A DNA stretch of 64,000 bases from the NCBI RefSeq assembly GCF_001562275.1, contig NZ_CP014304.1:4836001-4900000 (forward strand), given 5' to 3'. The position numbers and the translations under genes are program-made. This DNA is from Hymenobacter sp. PAMC 26628 (GTDB lineage Bacteria; Bacteroidota; Bacteroidia; Cytophagales; Hymenobacteraceae). Shown here in pieces: positions 17,231 through 28,130 of the stretch. Position 1 is the stretch's first letter; each line of letters opens with the position of its first letter. Below the pieces are notes generated by a model. That model did no database searches, was not told the origin of the DNA, and saw only the letters and a program-made list of their open reading frames with translations.

Positions 17231-17335
17231 GCGGGGCATCCGGCAGCGGCTATGTTACCGAATTGTGTCGGCCCGCCGCCGGGCGCTTGCCCACCCGGGG
17301 CCCTAGGTGGCCGTCGGGGCCCCGCCGCCAAACGC

Positions 17336-17359
17336 AAAAAGCCCGGCCAAGCCGGGCTT
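17336..17359 (-). terminator. rho-independent terminator, minus strand
   Basis: AAGCCCGGC / GCCGGGCTT with a 3-base loop is followed by TTT on the minus strand. It is the terminator of the gene whose remnant ends at 17393. Confidence 0.75.
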
Positions 17360-17392
17360 GCGGGGGCAGAGGGGCCCCGGCGTAAATATTAC

Positions 17393-17641
17393 TTAAAGCG
17401 GAATGCGCAGCACTACGTCGCTGGCCCCGGCAAACAGCCCGTAGCCGCCCGGCACGTTGGAGCGCAGCGGCGCAGGCTCGGCAAAAATGCTGTTTTCGGT
17501 GTCGTAGTAGCGCTGCACCGACAAGTAATAGTTGTACGTGTCGGCGGGAATACCGCTCACGAGCACCTCGATGAAGGCCGGCGCCGGCGGGCAGGGGTTG
17601 TAGCACCTCTCGCCCAGTGGATTGTGGAAAATCTCCCGCTT
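17393..17641 (-). pseudogene. C-terminal remnant of a DUF4249 protein
   Basis: On the minus strand about 82 codons read open from an in-frame stop at 17642-17644 to TAA at 17393-17395, with no start codon that makes sense. The encoded text (FIEVLVSGIPADTYNYYL, FAEPAPLRSNVPGGYGLFAG) fits the C-terminus of DUF4249 proteins, which are periplasmic or surface partners of TonB-dependent receptors in Bacteroidota and normally exceed 250 residues. Immediately upstream the sequence changes to a partial GTCATGC-type repeat, suggesting that a deletion between repeats removed the rest. Its terminator (17336-17359) survives. Confidence 0.7.
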
Positions 17642-17665
17642 TAGTAAACGGTTCCAGCGAAGCGA

Positions 17666-17697
17666 GGGAGATGCTTCACTACGTTCAGTATGGCCGT
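17666..17697. repeat. degenerate half of a GTCATGC-ended repeat
   Basis: AGGGAGATGCTTCACTACGT followed by TCAGTATGGC resembles the right arm of the repeat at 23494-23600 (AGAGATGCTTC, then TCAGCATGAC). There is no matching left arm, and it abuts the DUF4249 remnant. Confidence 0.4.
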
Positions 17698-17745
17698 TTT
17701 TATTAACTCAAGCACCTACTTAGAAAACCAAAAGCAAGCAGCGCT

Positions 17746-17779
17746 AAAAAGCCCGTTCTTCATGGAAAAACGGGCTTTT
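17746..17779. terminator. hairpin terminator after the barrel pseudogene
   Basis: AAAAAGCCCGTT pairs with AACGGGCTTTT. A/T runs on both sides allow termination from either strand; the gene that reaches it is the minus-strand barrel protein. Confidence 0.8.
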
Positions 17780-17801
17780 GGCACTGCTGCCGCGATACAG
17801 C

Positions 17802-18417
17802 TTACTTCCCGCCCAGCATATAGGACAGGTACAGCTGGAAGGCGCTGTTGCGGGCGCCCTGGCCGTTATAGTACTCGATGATATTCTTAAAGCTGCCGTT
17901 GTAACGCAGGCCGATGCCCAGCCCCTCGGGCATCTGGTAGCCCAGGCCTGCGGCATAACCGAAGTCTACCGCTCTGTGGCCACCACGGTTGCTGTAAGAA
18001 CTGGCTGGATTATTAGCATTGCCGTCCTGCGAGTACTTGGCTGCTACCAGATAACCAAATTGGGGCCCTGCTTCGAAGAACAAACCGCCAGCGTTGAGGC
18101 GCCAGCACGGGTATATCAATGTAATCCAGCGTCTGTTTTCTTTCTAACATGGCTCCGAAACCGTCATCCTCATTGATTTTGTAGCCTTTCATAGAATATA
18201 AAAGCTCGGGTTGAATGGAGAAAACGTCATTAATGGGCAGGTTGGCTATGAACCCACCGTGGAAACCCAACTTGTTCTTAATGTCAAAACCCATGGTGCT
18301 GCTGCCAACTACGTTGGTTAGCGAAGCGCCAGCTTTGATGCCAAACGAAGGACTTTGGGCATGAGCCGCGGCGGCCGTAACGGCCAGTAGGACAGTAAAT
18401 AGAATTGTTTTTTTCAT
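17802..18417 (-). pseudogene. frameshifted PorT-type outer-membrane beta-barrel protein
   Basis: The minus strand starts with ATG at 18417 (signal peptide MKKTILFTVLLAVTAAAAHA) and continues as a typical small barrel: FGIKAGASLTNVVG, FHGGFIANLPI, IQPELLYSMKGYK, LDYIDIPVLA. Near 18095 the frame breaks, and the expected continuation RLNAGGLFFEAGPQFGYL, GLGYQMPEGLGIGLRY and the closing strand FQLYLSYMLGGK is found in another frame ending at 17802. Restoring two bases (GCGC to GCGCGC at the break) would join them as a protein of about 205 residues. Either a recent dinucleotide contraction or a sequencing error explains it. The family is OMP_b-brl_2 (PorT-like). Confidence 0.8.
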
Positions 18418-18683
18418 ACGAATAGGGCAAAGAGTATACACGGGAACGCAAGATGAGTAGTAAAAGTATTAGCTTCTACGAACTGCCTTTAGGGCCCCGC
18501 GCCCGACGGAGGGGCCCCAAGGCCCGGGGCCCAGCAAGGTGCGTAGGTGCCGGAGCCAGCACGGCGGCACCGGGCTTTGGATGAGCCGGCACGGGGCCCC
18601 GGGGTTGCTTTGTATCCCCGATAATATTTGACTTCGCGGCCGGGCGCTTGGTTTTAGCGCGCCGGGGCCCGGGCGGTAATCTT

Positions 18684-18691
18684 TACCTTTG
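18684..18691 (+). promoter_or_regulatory. minus-7 promoter element, nearly leaderless glyS
   Basis: An exact TACCTTTG ends only 6 bases before the glyS ATG. With the usual distance from the minus-7 box to +1, transcription would begin at or next to the start codon. Confidence 0.7.
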
Positions 18692-18697
18692 CCCCTT

Positions 18698-20209
18698 ATG
18701 AGCAACCCCACTGCCCCCGCCGACGCGGCCCAGCTGAAAGACATCGTGGCCCACGCCAAGGAATACGGCTTCGTGTTCCAGTCCTCCGAGATTTACGACG
18801 GCCTGGCCGCCGTGTACGACTACGGCCCCAACGGCGTGGAGCTGAAAAACAACCTCAAGCGCCTGTGGTGGGAGGCCATGACGCAGCTGCACGACAACGT
18901 GGTGGGCCTCGACGCCGCCATTTTCATGGACCCCCGCACCTGGGAGGCCAGCGGCCACGTGGCGGGCTTCAACGACCCGCTCATCGACAACCTCGACAGC
19001 AAGAAGCGCTACCGCGCCGACGTGCTGCTCGAAGAAAAAGCCGCCGAATACGAAAAGGCCGGCGACCCGGCCCGTGGCGCGGCCCTCACTGCCGAAATGG
19101 GCCGGCTGCTGACGGCCAACGACTTGGCCGGCGTGCGCCAACTCATCATCGATGAGAAAATCGTGTGCCCCGTGTCGGGCACCGGCAAGTGGACGGAGGT
19201 GCGCCAGTTCAACTTGATGTTCTCCACCCAGGGCTCGGCCGTCGACTCCGATGCGCCGCCCGTGTACCTGCGCCCCGAAACGGCCCAGGGCATTTTTGTT
19301 AACTTTTTGAACGTACAAAAGTCGGCGCGGCAGAAAGTGCCGTTCGGCATTGCGCAGATTGGCAAGGCGTTTCGCAACGAGATTGTGGCCCGGCAGTTTA
19401 TCTTCCGGATGCGCGAGTTTGAGCAGATGGAGATGCAATTTTTCGTGCGCCCCGGTACCGAGGAGCAGTGGTACGACACCTGGAAGGCCGCCCGCCGCCG
19501 CTTCCACGAAGCCGTGGGCCTGAGCCCCGCCAAGCTGCGCTTCCACGACCACGACAAGCTGGCCCACTACGCCAAGGCCGCCGTGGACATCGAGTACGAG
19601 TTCCCGTTCGGCTTCAAGGAAATTGAGGGCATCCACTCGCGGGGCGACTTCGACCTGACCCAGCACCAGAACCTGAGCCGCAAGAAGCAGCAGTACTTCG
19701 ACGCCGACCTTGACCCCGCCACCGGCAAGGCCTACGGCAACTACGTGCCCTTCGTGGTAGAAACCTCCGTGGGCGCCGACCGCCTATTCCTGGCCACGCT
19801 CTGCGAGGCGTTTGCCGAGGAAACCATTACCGAAGGCGAAGGAGAGGCCCAGCAAACCAAAACCCGCACCTTCCTAAAGCTGCACCCGGCGCTGGCCCCT
19901 ATTAAGGCCGCCATTTTCCCGCTGGTGCGCAAAGACGGGATGCCCGAAAAGGCCCAGCAAATATTTGACGACCTGCGCTTTGACTTCCGCGTGACCGTGG
20001 AGGAAAAGGATGCCATTGGCAAGCGCTACACCCGCCAGGACCTCATCGGCACGCCCTTCTGCATCGTGGTGGACGGCCAGACCCTAGCGGATGACACCGT
20101 GACCGTGCGCCACCGCGATACCCGCGAGCAAACCCGCATGCCCATCAGCGCGTTGCGGGCCTACATCGCGGAAGCCGTAAGTTTCCGCCGCATCTTCGAG
20201 CAGCTGTAA
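18698..20209 (+). CDS. glyS: glycine--tRNA ligase (single-chain class II)
   Basis: This 503-residue enzyme charges tRNA-Gly. It is the alpha2-type synthetase: HAKEYGFVFQSSEIYDGLAAVYDYGPNG at the N-terminus (split here as HAKEYGFVF and SSEIYDGL), motif 2 as FRNEIVARQFIFRMREFEQM, and a C-terminal anticodon-binding domain ending RRIFEQL. An insertion around residues 105-165 carries VCPVSGTGKWTEVR, the usual zinc-region variant in bacteria. The start at 18698 gives MSNPTAPADA; the minus-7 element immediately before it implies a leaderless mRNA. The stop abuts a REP palindrome that precedes the transposase. Confidence 0.97.
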   Translation: MSNPTAPADAAQLKDIVAHAKEYGFVFQSSEIYDGLAAVYDYGPNGVELKNNLKRLWWEAMTQLHDNVVGLDAAIFMDPRTWEASGHVAGFNDPLIDNLDSKKRYRADVLLEEKAAEYEKAGDPARGAALTAEMGRLLTANDLAGVRQLIIDEKIVCPVSGTGKWTEVRQFNLMFSTQGSAVDSDAPPVYLRPETAQGIFVNFLNVQKSARQKVPFGIAQIGKAFRNEIVARQFIFRMREFEQMEMQFFVRPGTEEQWYDTWKAARRRFHEAVGLSPAKLRFHDHDKLAHYAKAAVDIEYEFPFGFKEIEGIHSRGDFDLTQHQNLSRKKQQYFDADLDPATGKAYGNYVPFVVETSVGADRLFLATLCEAFAEETITEGEGEAQQTKTRTFLKLHPALAPIKAAIFPLVRKDGMPEKAQQIFDDLRFDFRVTVEEKDAIGKRYTRQDLIGTPFCIVVDGQTLADDTVTVRHRDTREQTRMPISALRAYIAEAVSFRRIFEQL

Positions 20210-20278
20210 AACGGAGTGGTACTCCGTTCCGGGGCTGGAATCATTGAACGTTCTACAATAACGGAGTGCCACTCCGTT
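20210..20278. repeat. two REP palindromes upstream of the RAYT gene
   Basis: AACGGAGT-GGT-ACTCCGTT (20210-20228) and AACGGAGT-GCC-ACTCCGTT (20260-20278) are two 19-base palindromes with 3-base loops. A GTAA tetranucleotide sits next to each palindrome, similar to the GTAG that precedes classical REPs. The first begins one base after the glyS stop. Confidence 0.9.
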
Positions 20279-20291
20279 TTACAGCCGCACT

Positions 20292-20888
20292 ATGCACTAC
20301 CAGCGTAACCTGCCGCACATTATGCCGCCGGGAGCCACGCTGTTCATCACTTTTCGGCTGGCTGGCTCATTGCCATTAGCTGTCATCGAGCAATTGCAAG
20401 TCGAATACGCTCAGTCGCTGCATTTTCAAGAAAATCCTGACCAAACCTATGCCCGCCAACGGCGCTATTTTGGCGCGTTTGACCAACTGCTAGACACCGA
20501 CGACGGGGGGCCTATCTGGCTACGGCAAGCTGCCGTGGCGCAGGTAGTGGCCGAAGCGCTACACTTCCGGCACGGCCGCGACTACACGCTATGGGCTTAC
20601 TGCATCATGGCAAACCACGTCCATTTATTGGTCAGCCCATTTGAAGCGGGTGGCCAGCCGTTTCACCGCATATTGCAATCATTAAAGGCCCGAACTGCCC
20701 GGCGTTGCAACGAGTTGATAGCGGGTACGGGGGATGCATTTTGGCAGCCGGAGAGCTACGACCACTATGTGCGGAACACGGCTGAGATGGACCGGATTAT
20801 TGCCTATATTTTGAATAATCCGGTGAAGGCTGGGCTAGTAAATGATTGGACCCAATGGCCTCATACTTACCTGAATCCTGATTGGTAA
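20292..20888 (+). CDS. REP-associated tyrosine transposase (RAYT, IS200-like Y1 family)
   Basis: This 198-residue single-strand DNA transposase is of the Y1/HUH class. The HUH metal motif is NHVHLLV with His109 and His111. The nucleophile is probably Tyr156 in WQPESYDHYVR, and the characteristic C-terminal helix reads IIAYILNNPVKAGLV. RAYTs are single-copy, domesticated relatives of IS200 transposases that nick and join REP palindromes. Two REPs precede and two follow this gene, with the same AACGGAGT/ACTCCGTT arms, so the enzyme and its targets are together. Base composition is lower in GC than the flanking housekeeping genes, consistent with a mobile origin. Confidence 0.93.
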   Translation: MHYQRNLPHIMPPGATLFITFRLAGSLPLAVIEQLQVEYAQSLHFQENPDQTYARQRRYFGAFDQLLDTDDGGPIWLRQAAVAQVVAEALHFRHGRDYTLWAYCIMANHVHLLVSPFEAGGQPFHRILQSLKARTARRCNELIAGTGDAFWQPESYDHYVRNTAEMDRIIAYILNNPVKAGLVNDWTQWPHTYLNPDW

Positions 20889-20895
20889 AACTGAC

Positions 20896-20959
20896 ACGGA
20901 ACGGTACTCCGTTGCAGCACTGGATTACTTGCGCATTAAGAACGGAGTGCCACTCCGTT
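20896..20959. repeat. two REP palindromes downstream of the RAYT gene
   Basis: An imperfect copy (about 20896-20913) is followed by a perfect AACGGAGT-GCC-ACTCCGTT at 20941-20959. On the minus strand the second copy is preceded by GTAG, the tetranucleotide that classical RAYTs recognise next to the palindrome. Confidence 0.88.
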
Positions 20960-20973
20960 CTACATGAGGCCCC

Positions 20974-20981
20974 TACCTTTG
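20974..20981 (+). promoter_or_regulatory. minus-7 promoter element TACCTTTG
   Basis: It is an exact TAnnTTTG match 25 bases before the ATG of the RND transporter at 21007. Confidence 0.75.
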
Positions 20982-21006
20982 CTTATTCGCTAATCTTCTG
21001 AATCTT

Positions 21007-23445
21007 ATGTGGGGACACATTGCCCTCTTTATCATCAAGTACCGCGTCTGGCTGCTGAGCCTGATCGGTGTTTCGACCGTGTACATGGCCTGGGTGGCCA
21101 AGGACGTGGAGATGACCTACGACTTTGCCCAGGTGGTGAGCCCGAAGGACCCCGACATGGTGTACTTCCAGCAGTTCAAAAAAACCTTCGGCGAGGACGG
21201 CAATATCCTCGTGCTGGGGATGCAGGACAGCTCCGTGTACGGGCTCAAAAACTTCACGCAGTACCAACACCTCACCGATACGCTGGCCAAGGTGCAGGGC
21301 GTGAGCGGCGTGCTGGGTATCACGCGCCTCATCCAGATTGAGAAGGACACGGCCCAAGGGCGGTTCGTGACGGCCCCGGTTTTCCAGCGCAAGCCCCGTT
21401 CGCAGCGCGAGTTGGACTCGCTGCTGCGGGTGGTGAACAGCATCGAGTTCTATAAGGGCCAGATCATTGCGCCCCGCACCGGGGCCACCCTGCTGGCCGT
21501 AACGCTCGACCCGGCCTACCTGAACTCCAACCGCCGGCAGGCAGTGATGAATAATATCCTGGGCCACGCCGGGCAGTTTCAGAAGGCCACCGGCATCAAA
21601 CTGCATTACGCCGGTCTGCCCTACGTACGCTCGACGATGACCACGAAGGTGGCCGGCGAGATGAAGTTCTTTGCCCTGCTGGTGCTGCTGGTGATGGGCG
21701 TCACGCTGTACTTGTTTTTCCGCACGTGGTCGGCGGTGGTGTTTCCGCTGCTGGTGGTGGCCATCGTCATGGTGTGGTGCATCGCCAGCATTGTGCTGCT
21801 GGGCTACAAAATCAACTTGCTTACGGGCTTGATTCCGAGTATTTTGGTGGTGATTGGGGTGCCCAACTGCACCTACCTGCTCTCACGCTACCACTACGAT
21901 TACCGCAAATCCGGCAACCAGATTCTGGCCATGACGCGGGTTATCCGCAAAATCGGCCTCATCACCCTGATGAACAACACCACCACGGCCATCGGCTTCG
22001 TGGTGTTCACCTTCACCGACATTGCCATTCTGTACCAGTTTGGGATGGTGGCCACGATCAACATTTTCGTGGCCTTCGTCATCAGTTTTATCATGATTCC
22101 GGCGGTGTTCACCTACCTGCCGCCGCCCACTGACAAGCAGCTCGAACACCTTGATTCGAAGCCGTTGATGGGCATCATCAACTTTCTCGATTATATCGTG
22201 CTCAACCGCCGCGGCACCGTGTACCTGGCGGCCCTGGGGCTGATTGTTATCGCCGGGCTGGGCATTCGCAAGATTGAAGCGGTGTCGTTTATGGTCGATG
22301 ATCTGCCCAAGTCAAGCTCGGTCAATACCGATTTGGATTTTTTTCAGGCCCATTTCAGCGGGGTAATGCCCCTGGAATTTGTGGTAGACACGGGCAAGCC
22401 CAACGGCCTGCTCAAGCTGCCTAACCTCCAAAAAATCGACCAGTTCGAGCGGTTCCTGCGGGCCCAGCCCGAGCTGTCGCCGCCCATCAGCATCGTCACC
22501 TTCATCAAGGCTGCCACGCAGGCGTTCTACAACGGCAGCCCAGAGTTCTACCACTTGCCCGACAACTCGGATAAAAACTTTATCCTAAGCTACTTGGGTA
22601 ATTCGAAGGGCACTGGCGCGGGCACTGACAGCAAGCTCGTTCGCTCCTTCGTGAACGGCAACTCGCAGAGCGCCCGCGTCAGCCTGAAAATTGCCGACAT
22701 CGGCTCGCACAAGCTCGATACGCTGGTAAACCGCCGCATTCAGCCGGCCATCGAGCGCATTTTCAAGGGCACGGGCATGAAGGTGACGCGCACGGGCACC
22801 ACGGTGATTTTCACCAAGGGCAACGAGTACGTGATTGGCACGCTGCAAGAGAGCCTGCTGTGGGCGTTCGGGCTGGTGGCGCTGGTGGTGCTGCTGCTGT
22901 TCCGCTCGTTCCGCACCATCTTCTACGCCCTCACGCCCAACCTGGTCACGCTCTCGCTCACGGCCGGCATTATGGGCTACATCGGCATTGCCCTCAAGCC
23001 CAGCACGGCCCTGATTTACGTGATTGCGCTGGGCATCGACGGCGACAACTCCATCCACTTGCTGGCCAAGTTCCGGCAGGAAATGGCCATCGGGGGCCGC
23101 ACCGTGCGCGACGCCATCACGAACACGCTGAGCGAGGCCGGCACGAGCATGATCTACACCAGCATCGTGCTCTTTATCGGCTTTAGCATCTTCGCCTTCA
23201 GCGAGTTTGGGGGCACCAAAGCCCTGGGTGTACTGATGGGGGCCTCGCTGCTCATCACCAACTTCTCGAACCTGGTGCTGCTGCCGGCGCTGCTCGTCAC
23301 CTTCGAGCACGGCAAGGGCGAGCAGATTCCGGGCAATGCCCCCATCCGCCACTACGACGACAGCTACCACGAGGAAGACGACGACATGGACCAGAACCTG
23401 CAACGCTTGAGCGTGCAACGGGCCAAGCCGGTGAAGACGGTTTGA
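21007..23445 (+). CDS. RND superfamily transporter, MMPL/patched-like
   Basis: This 812-residue inner-membrane protein has two repeats of one membrane helix, a large periplasmic domain and a five-helix bundle. The two bundles lie near residues 220-390 (FFALLVLLVMGVTLYLFFRTW) and 615-780 (LLWAFGLVALVVLLLFRSF, YVIALGIDGDNSIHLLAKF). It is the single-subunit RND/MMPL type with no adaptor or outer-membrane channel gene beside it, so it probably moves lipids or hydrophobic compounds within the envelope rather than acting in a tripartite pump. The C-terminus is acidic (YHEEDDDMDQN). The specific substrate cannot be inferred. Confidence 0.9.
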   Translation: MWGHIALFIIKYRVWLLSLIGVSTVYMAWVAKDVEMTYDFAQVVSPKDPDMVYFQQFKKTFGEDGNILVLGMQDSSVYGLKNFTQYQHLTDTLAKVQGVSGVLGITRLIQIEKDTAQGRFVTAPVFQRKPRSQRELDSLLRVVNSIEFYKGQIIAPRTGATLLAVTLDPAYLNSNRRQAVMNNILGHAGQFQKATGIKLHYAGLPYVRSTMTTKVAGEMKFFALLVLLVMGVTLYLFFRTWSAVVFPLLVVAIVMVWCIASIVLLGYKINLLTGLIPSILVVIGVPNCTYLLSRYHYDYRKSGNQILAMTRVIRKIGLITLMNNTTTAIGFVVFTFTDIAILYQFGMVATINIFVAFVISFIMIPAVFTYLPPPTDKQLEHLDSKPLMGIINFLDYIVLNRRGTVYLAALGLIVIAGLGIRKIEAVSFMVDDLPKSSSVNTDLDFFQAHFSGVMPLEFVVDTGKPNGLLKLPNLQKIDQFERFLRAQPELSPPISIVTFIKAATQAFYNGSPEFYHLPDNSDKNFILSYLGNSKGTGAGTDSKLVRSFVNGNSQSARVSLKIADIGSHKLDTLVNRRIQPAIERIFKGTGMKVTRTGTTVIFTKGNEYVIGTLQESLLWAFGLVALVVLLLFRSFRTIFYALTPNLVTLSLTAGIMGYIGIALKPSTALIYVIALGIDGDNSIHLLAKFRQEMAIGGRTVRDAITNTLSEAGTSMIYTSIVLFIGFSIFAFSEFGGTKALGVLMGASLLITNFSNLVLLPALLVTFEHGKGEQIPGNAPIRHYDDSYHEEDDDMDQNLQRLSVQRAKPVKTV

Positions 23446-23493
23446 ATAGAGTCGTTTGAATATAATAACTCAAAAGAACGTTGCGCAAAAAGG

Positions 23494-23600
23494 CCGTCAT
23501 GCTCATCTGGCGTCCGCGCAGTCGAAGCATCTCTACCGCAGCAGTAATCATAATTAGTTGAGCAATAGAGATGCTTCGGCTGCGCTCAGCATGACGTTCT
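23494..23600. repeat. GTCATGC-ended palindrome
   Basis: GCCGTCATGCTCATCTGGCG opens the left arm and CTCAGCATGACGTTCT closes the right. AGCATCTCTA and TAGAGATGCT form the inner stem. The left arm holds an insertion (TCATCTGGCGTCCGCGCAGT) that also occurs, inverted, in the repeat at 658-720. Confidence 0.85.
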
Positions 23601-23613
23601 ATATCAACTAAAA

Positions 23614-23648
23614 AGCTAACAGCTACCAGCTGTCAGCTAATAGCTTAA
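23614..23648. repeat. five 7-base tandem units upstream of ileS
   Basis: The units AGCTAAC AGCTACC and AGCTGTC AGCTAAT AGCTTAA run in tandem and end 5 bases before the ileS start. The internal AGCT palindromes let the block fold on itself. The design matches the other 7/8-mer elements in the window. Confidence 0.75.
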
Positions 23649-23652
23649 CCCA

Positions 23653-27219
<3,567 letters not shown>

Positions 27220-27386
27220 GGCTGAACGACTCGCCGGGGCCCCAAGACCCTGGTGAGTCCAATGCCGCACAAGTGTTCAATAAGCTCGTCTTTATCGGTC
27301 CAAAAGACCAGTAAATCAGTTATAAAAGGTATAAAAAGTCGATAAGCCGGTTCCCTGTTGCTCCGGCAACTTCCCGGCACGCTGCC

Positions 27387-28043
27387 ATGCAACCAACCCG
27401 CACCACCCGCCCCCAAACGGCGCTCAATTTCTTCCTGCTGGCCCTGTTGGTCATCGGCCTCGACCAGCTCTCGAAGTGGGCCGTGCACACCTACATGCAG
27501 CCCGGCATGCCGGGCGAAATTCCGCTCTTAGGCCACTGGCTCAAGCTACATTATACCCTCAACCCCGGTATGGCCTTCGGCGTGGAATTGCCGCCGCCGT
27601 ACGGCAAAATCCTGCTCAGCGGCTTCCGCCTGCTGGCCGTGGGGGGCCTGAGCTGGTACATCGTGAAGCTGTGCCGCGAGCGGGCCGCCGCGGGCTTCAT
27701 TGCCTGCATGGCGCTCATCCTGGGCGGGGCCGTGGGCAACCTGGTCGATTCCATTTTCTACGGCCTATTGTACAAGAACGCACCGTTTGGGGCCCCCACG
27801 CCCTGGTTCCACGGCCAGGTTATCGACATGATTTACGTCGACATCTACGAAGGCTTCCTGCCGCAGTCGTGGCCGCTGCTGGGCGGAAAGTACGTGTCGC
27901 TGTGGCCCATCTTTAACATCGCCGATTCGTCCATCTTCATCGGCGTCGCGCTGATTCTACTTAACCAAAGCCGGTTTTTTCAGCAGGAGGAAGCCAGCCC
28001 GCAGCCCGCGCCCGGCACGGCCGAAGCCCCGGCCGCACACTAA
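27387..28043 (+). CDS. lspA: lipoprotein signal peptidase (signal peptidase II)
   Basis: LspA is the inner-membrane aspartic protease that removes signal peptides from diacylated prolipoproteins. This 218-residue form has four hydrophobic segments and the family boxes LDQLSKW near residue 26, NPGMAFG near 62, and the catalytic-Asp regions GGAVGNLVDSIFYG and FNIADSSIFIG. It is longer than the usual 160-170 residues because of an insertion between the two Asp boxes (FHGQVIDMIYVDIYEGF, usual in Bacteroidota) and a Pro/Ala-rich tail. The start is the ATG at 27387. The lipoproteins encoded here (Ig-like at 11607, LptC at 46487) would be its substrates. Confidence 0.96.
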   Translation: MQPTRTTRPQTALNFFLLALLVIGLDQLSKWAVHTYMQPGMPGEIPLLGHWLKLHYTLNPGMAFGVELPPPYGKILLSGFRLLAVGGLSWYIVKLCRERAAAGFIACMALILGGAVGNLVDSIFYGLLYKNAPFGAPTPWFHGQVIDMIYVDIYEGFLPQSWPLLGGKYVSLWPIFNIADSSIFIGVALILLNQSRFFQQEEASPQPAPGTAEAPAAH

Positions 28044-28130
28044 CTTCACGTCCCCGGGGCCCCTTGGCTTCGGGGATTTTTCTTACTTGCCACCGCACAT
28101 CCCGCTGCGCTTTTCCGCTCCGCCATTTCT

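Noticed and set aside
17216..17644. 142-codon plus-strand frame over the DUF4249 remnant
   Set aside because: The minus strand has recognisable DUF4249 sequence and a terminator; the plus frame has neither.
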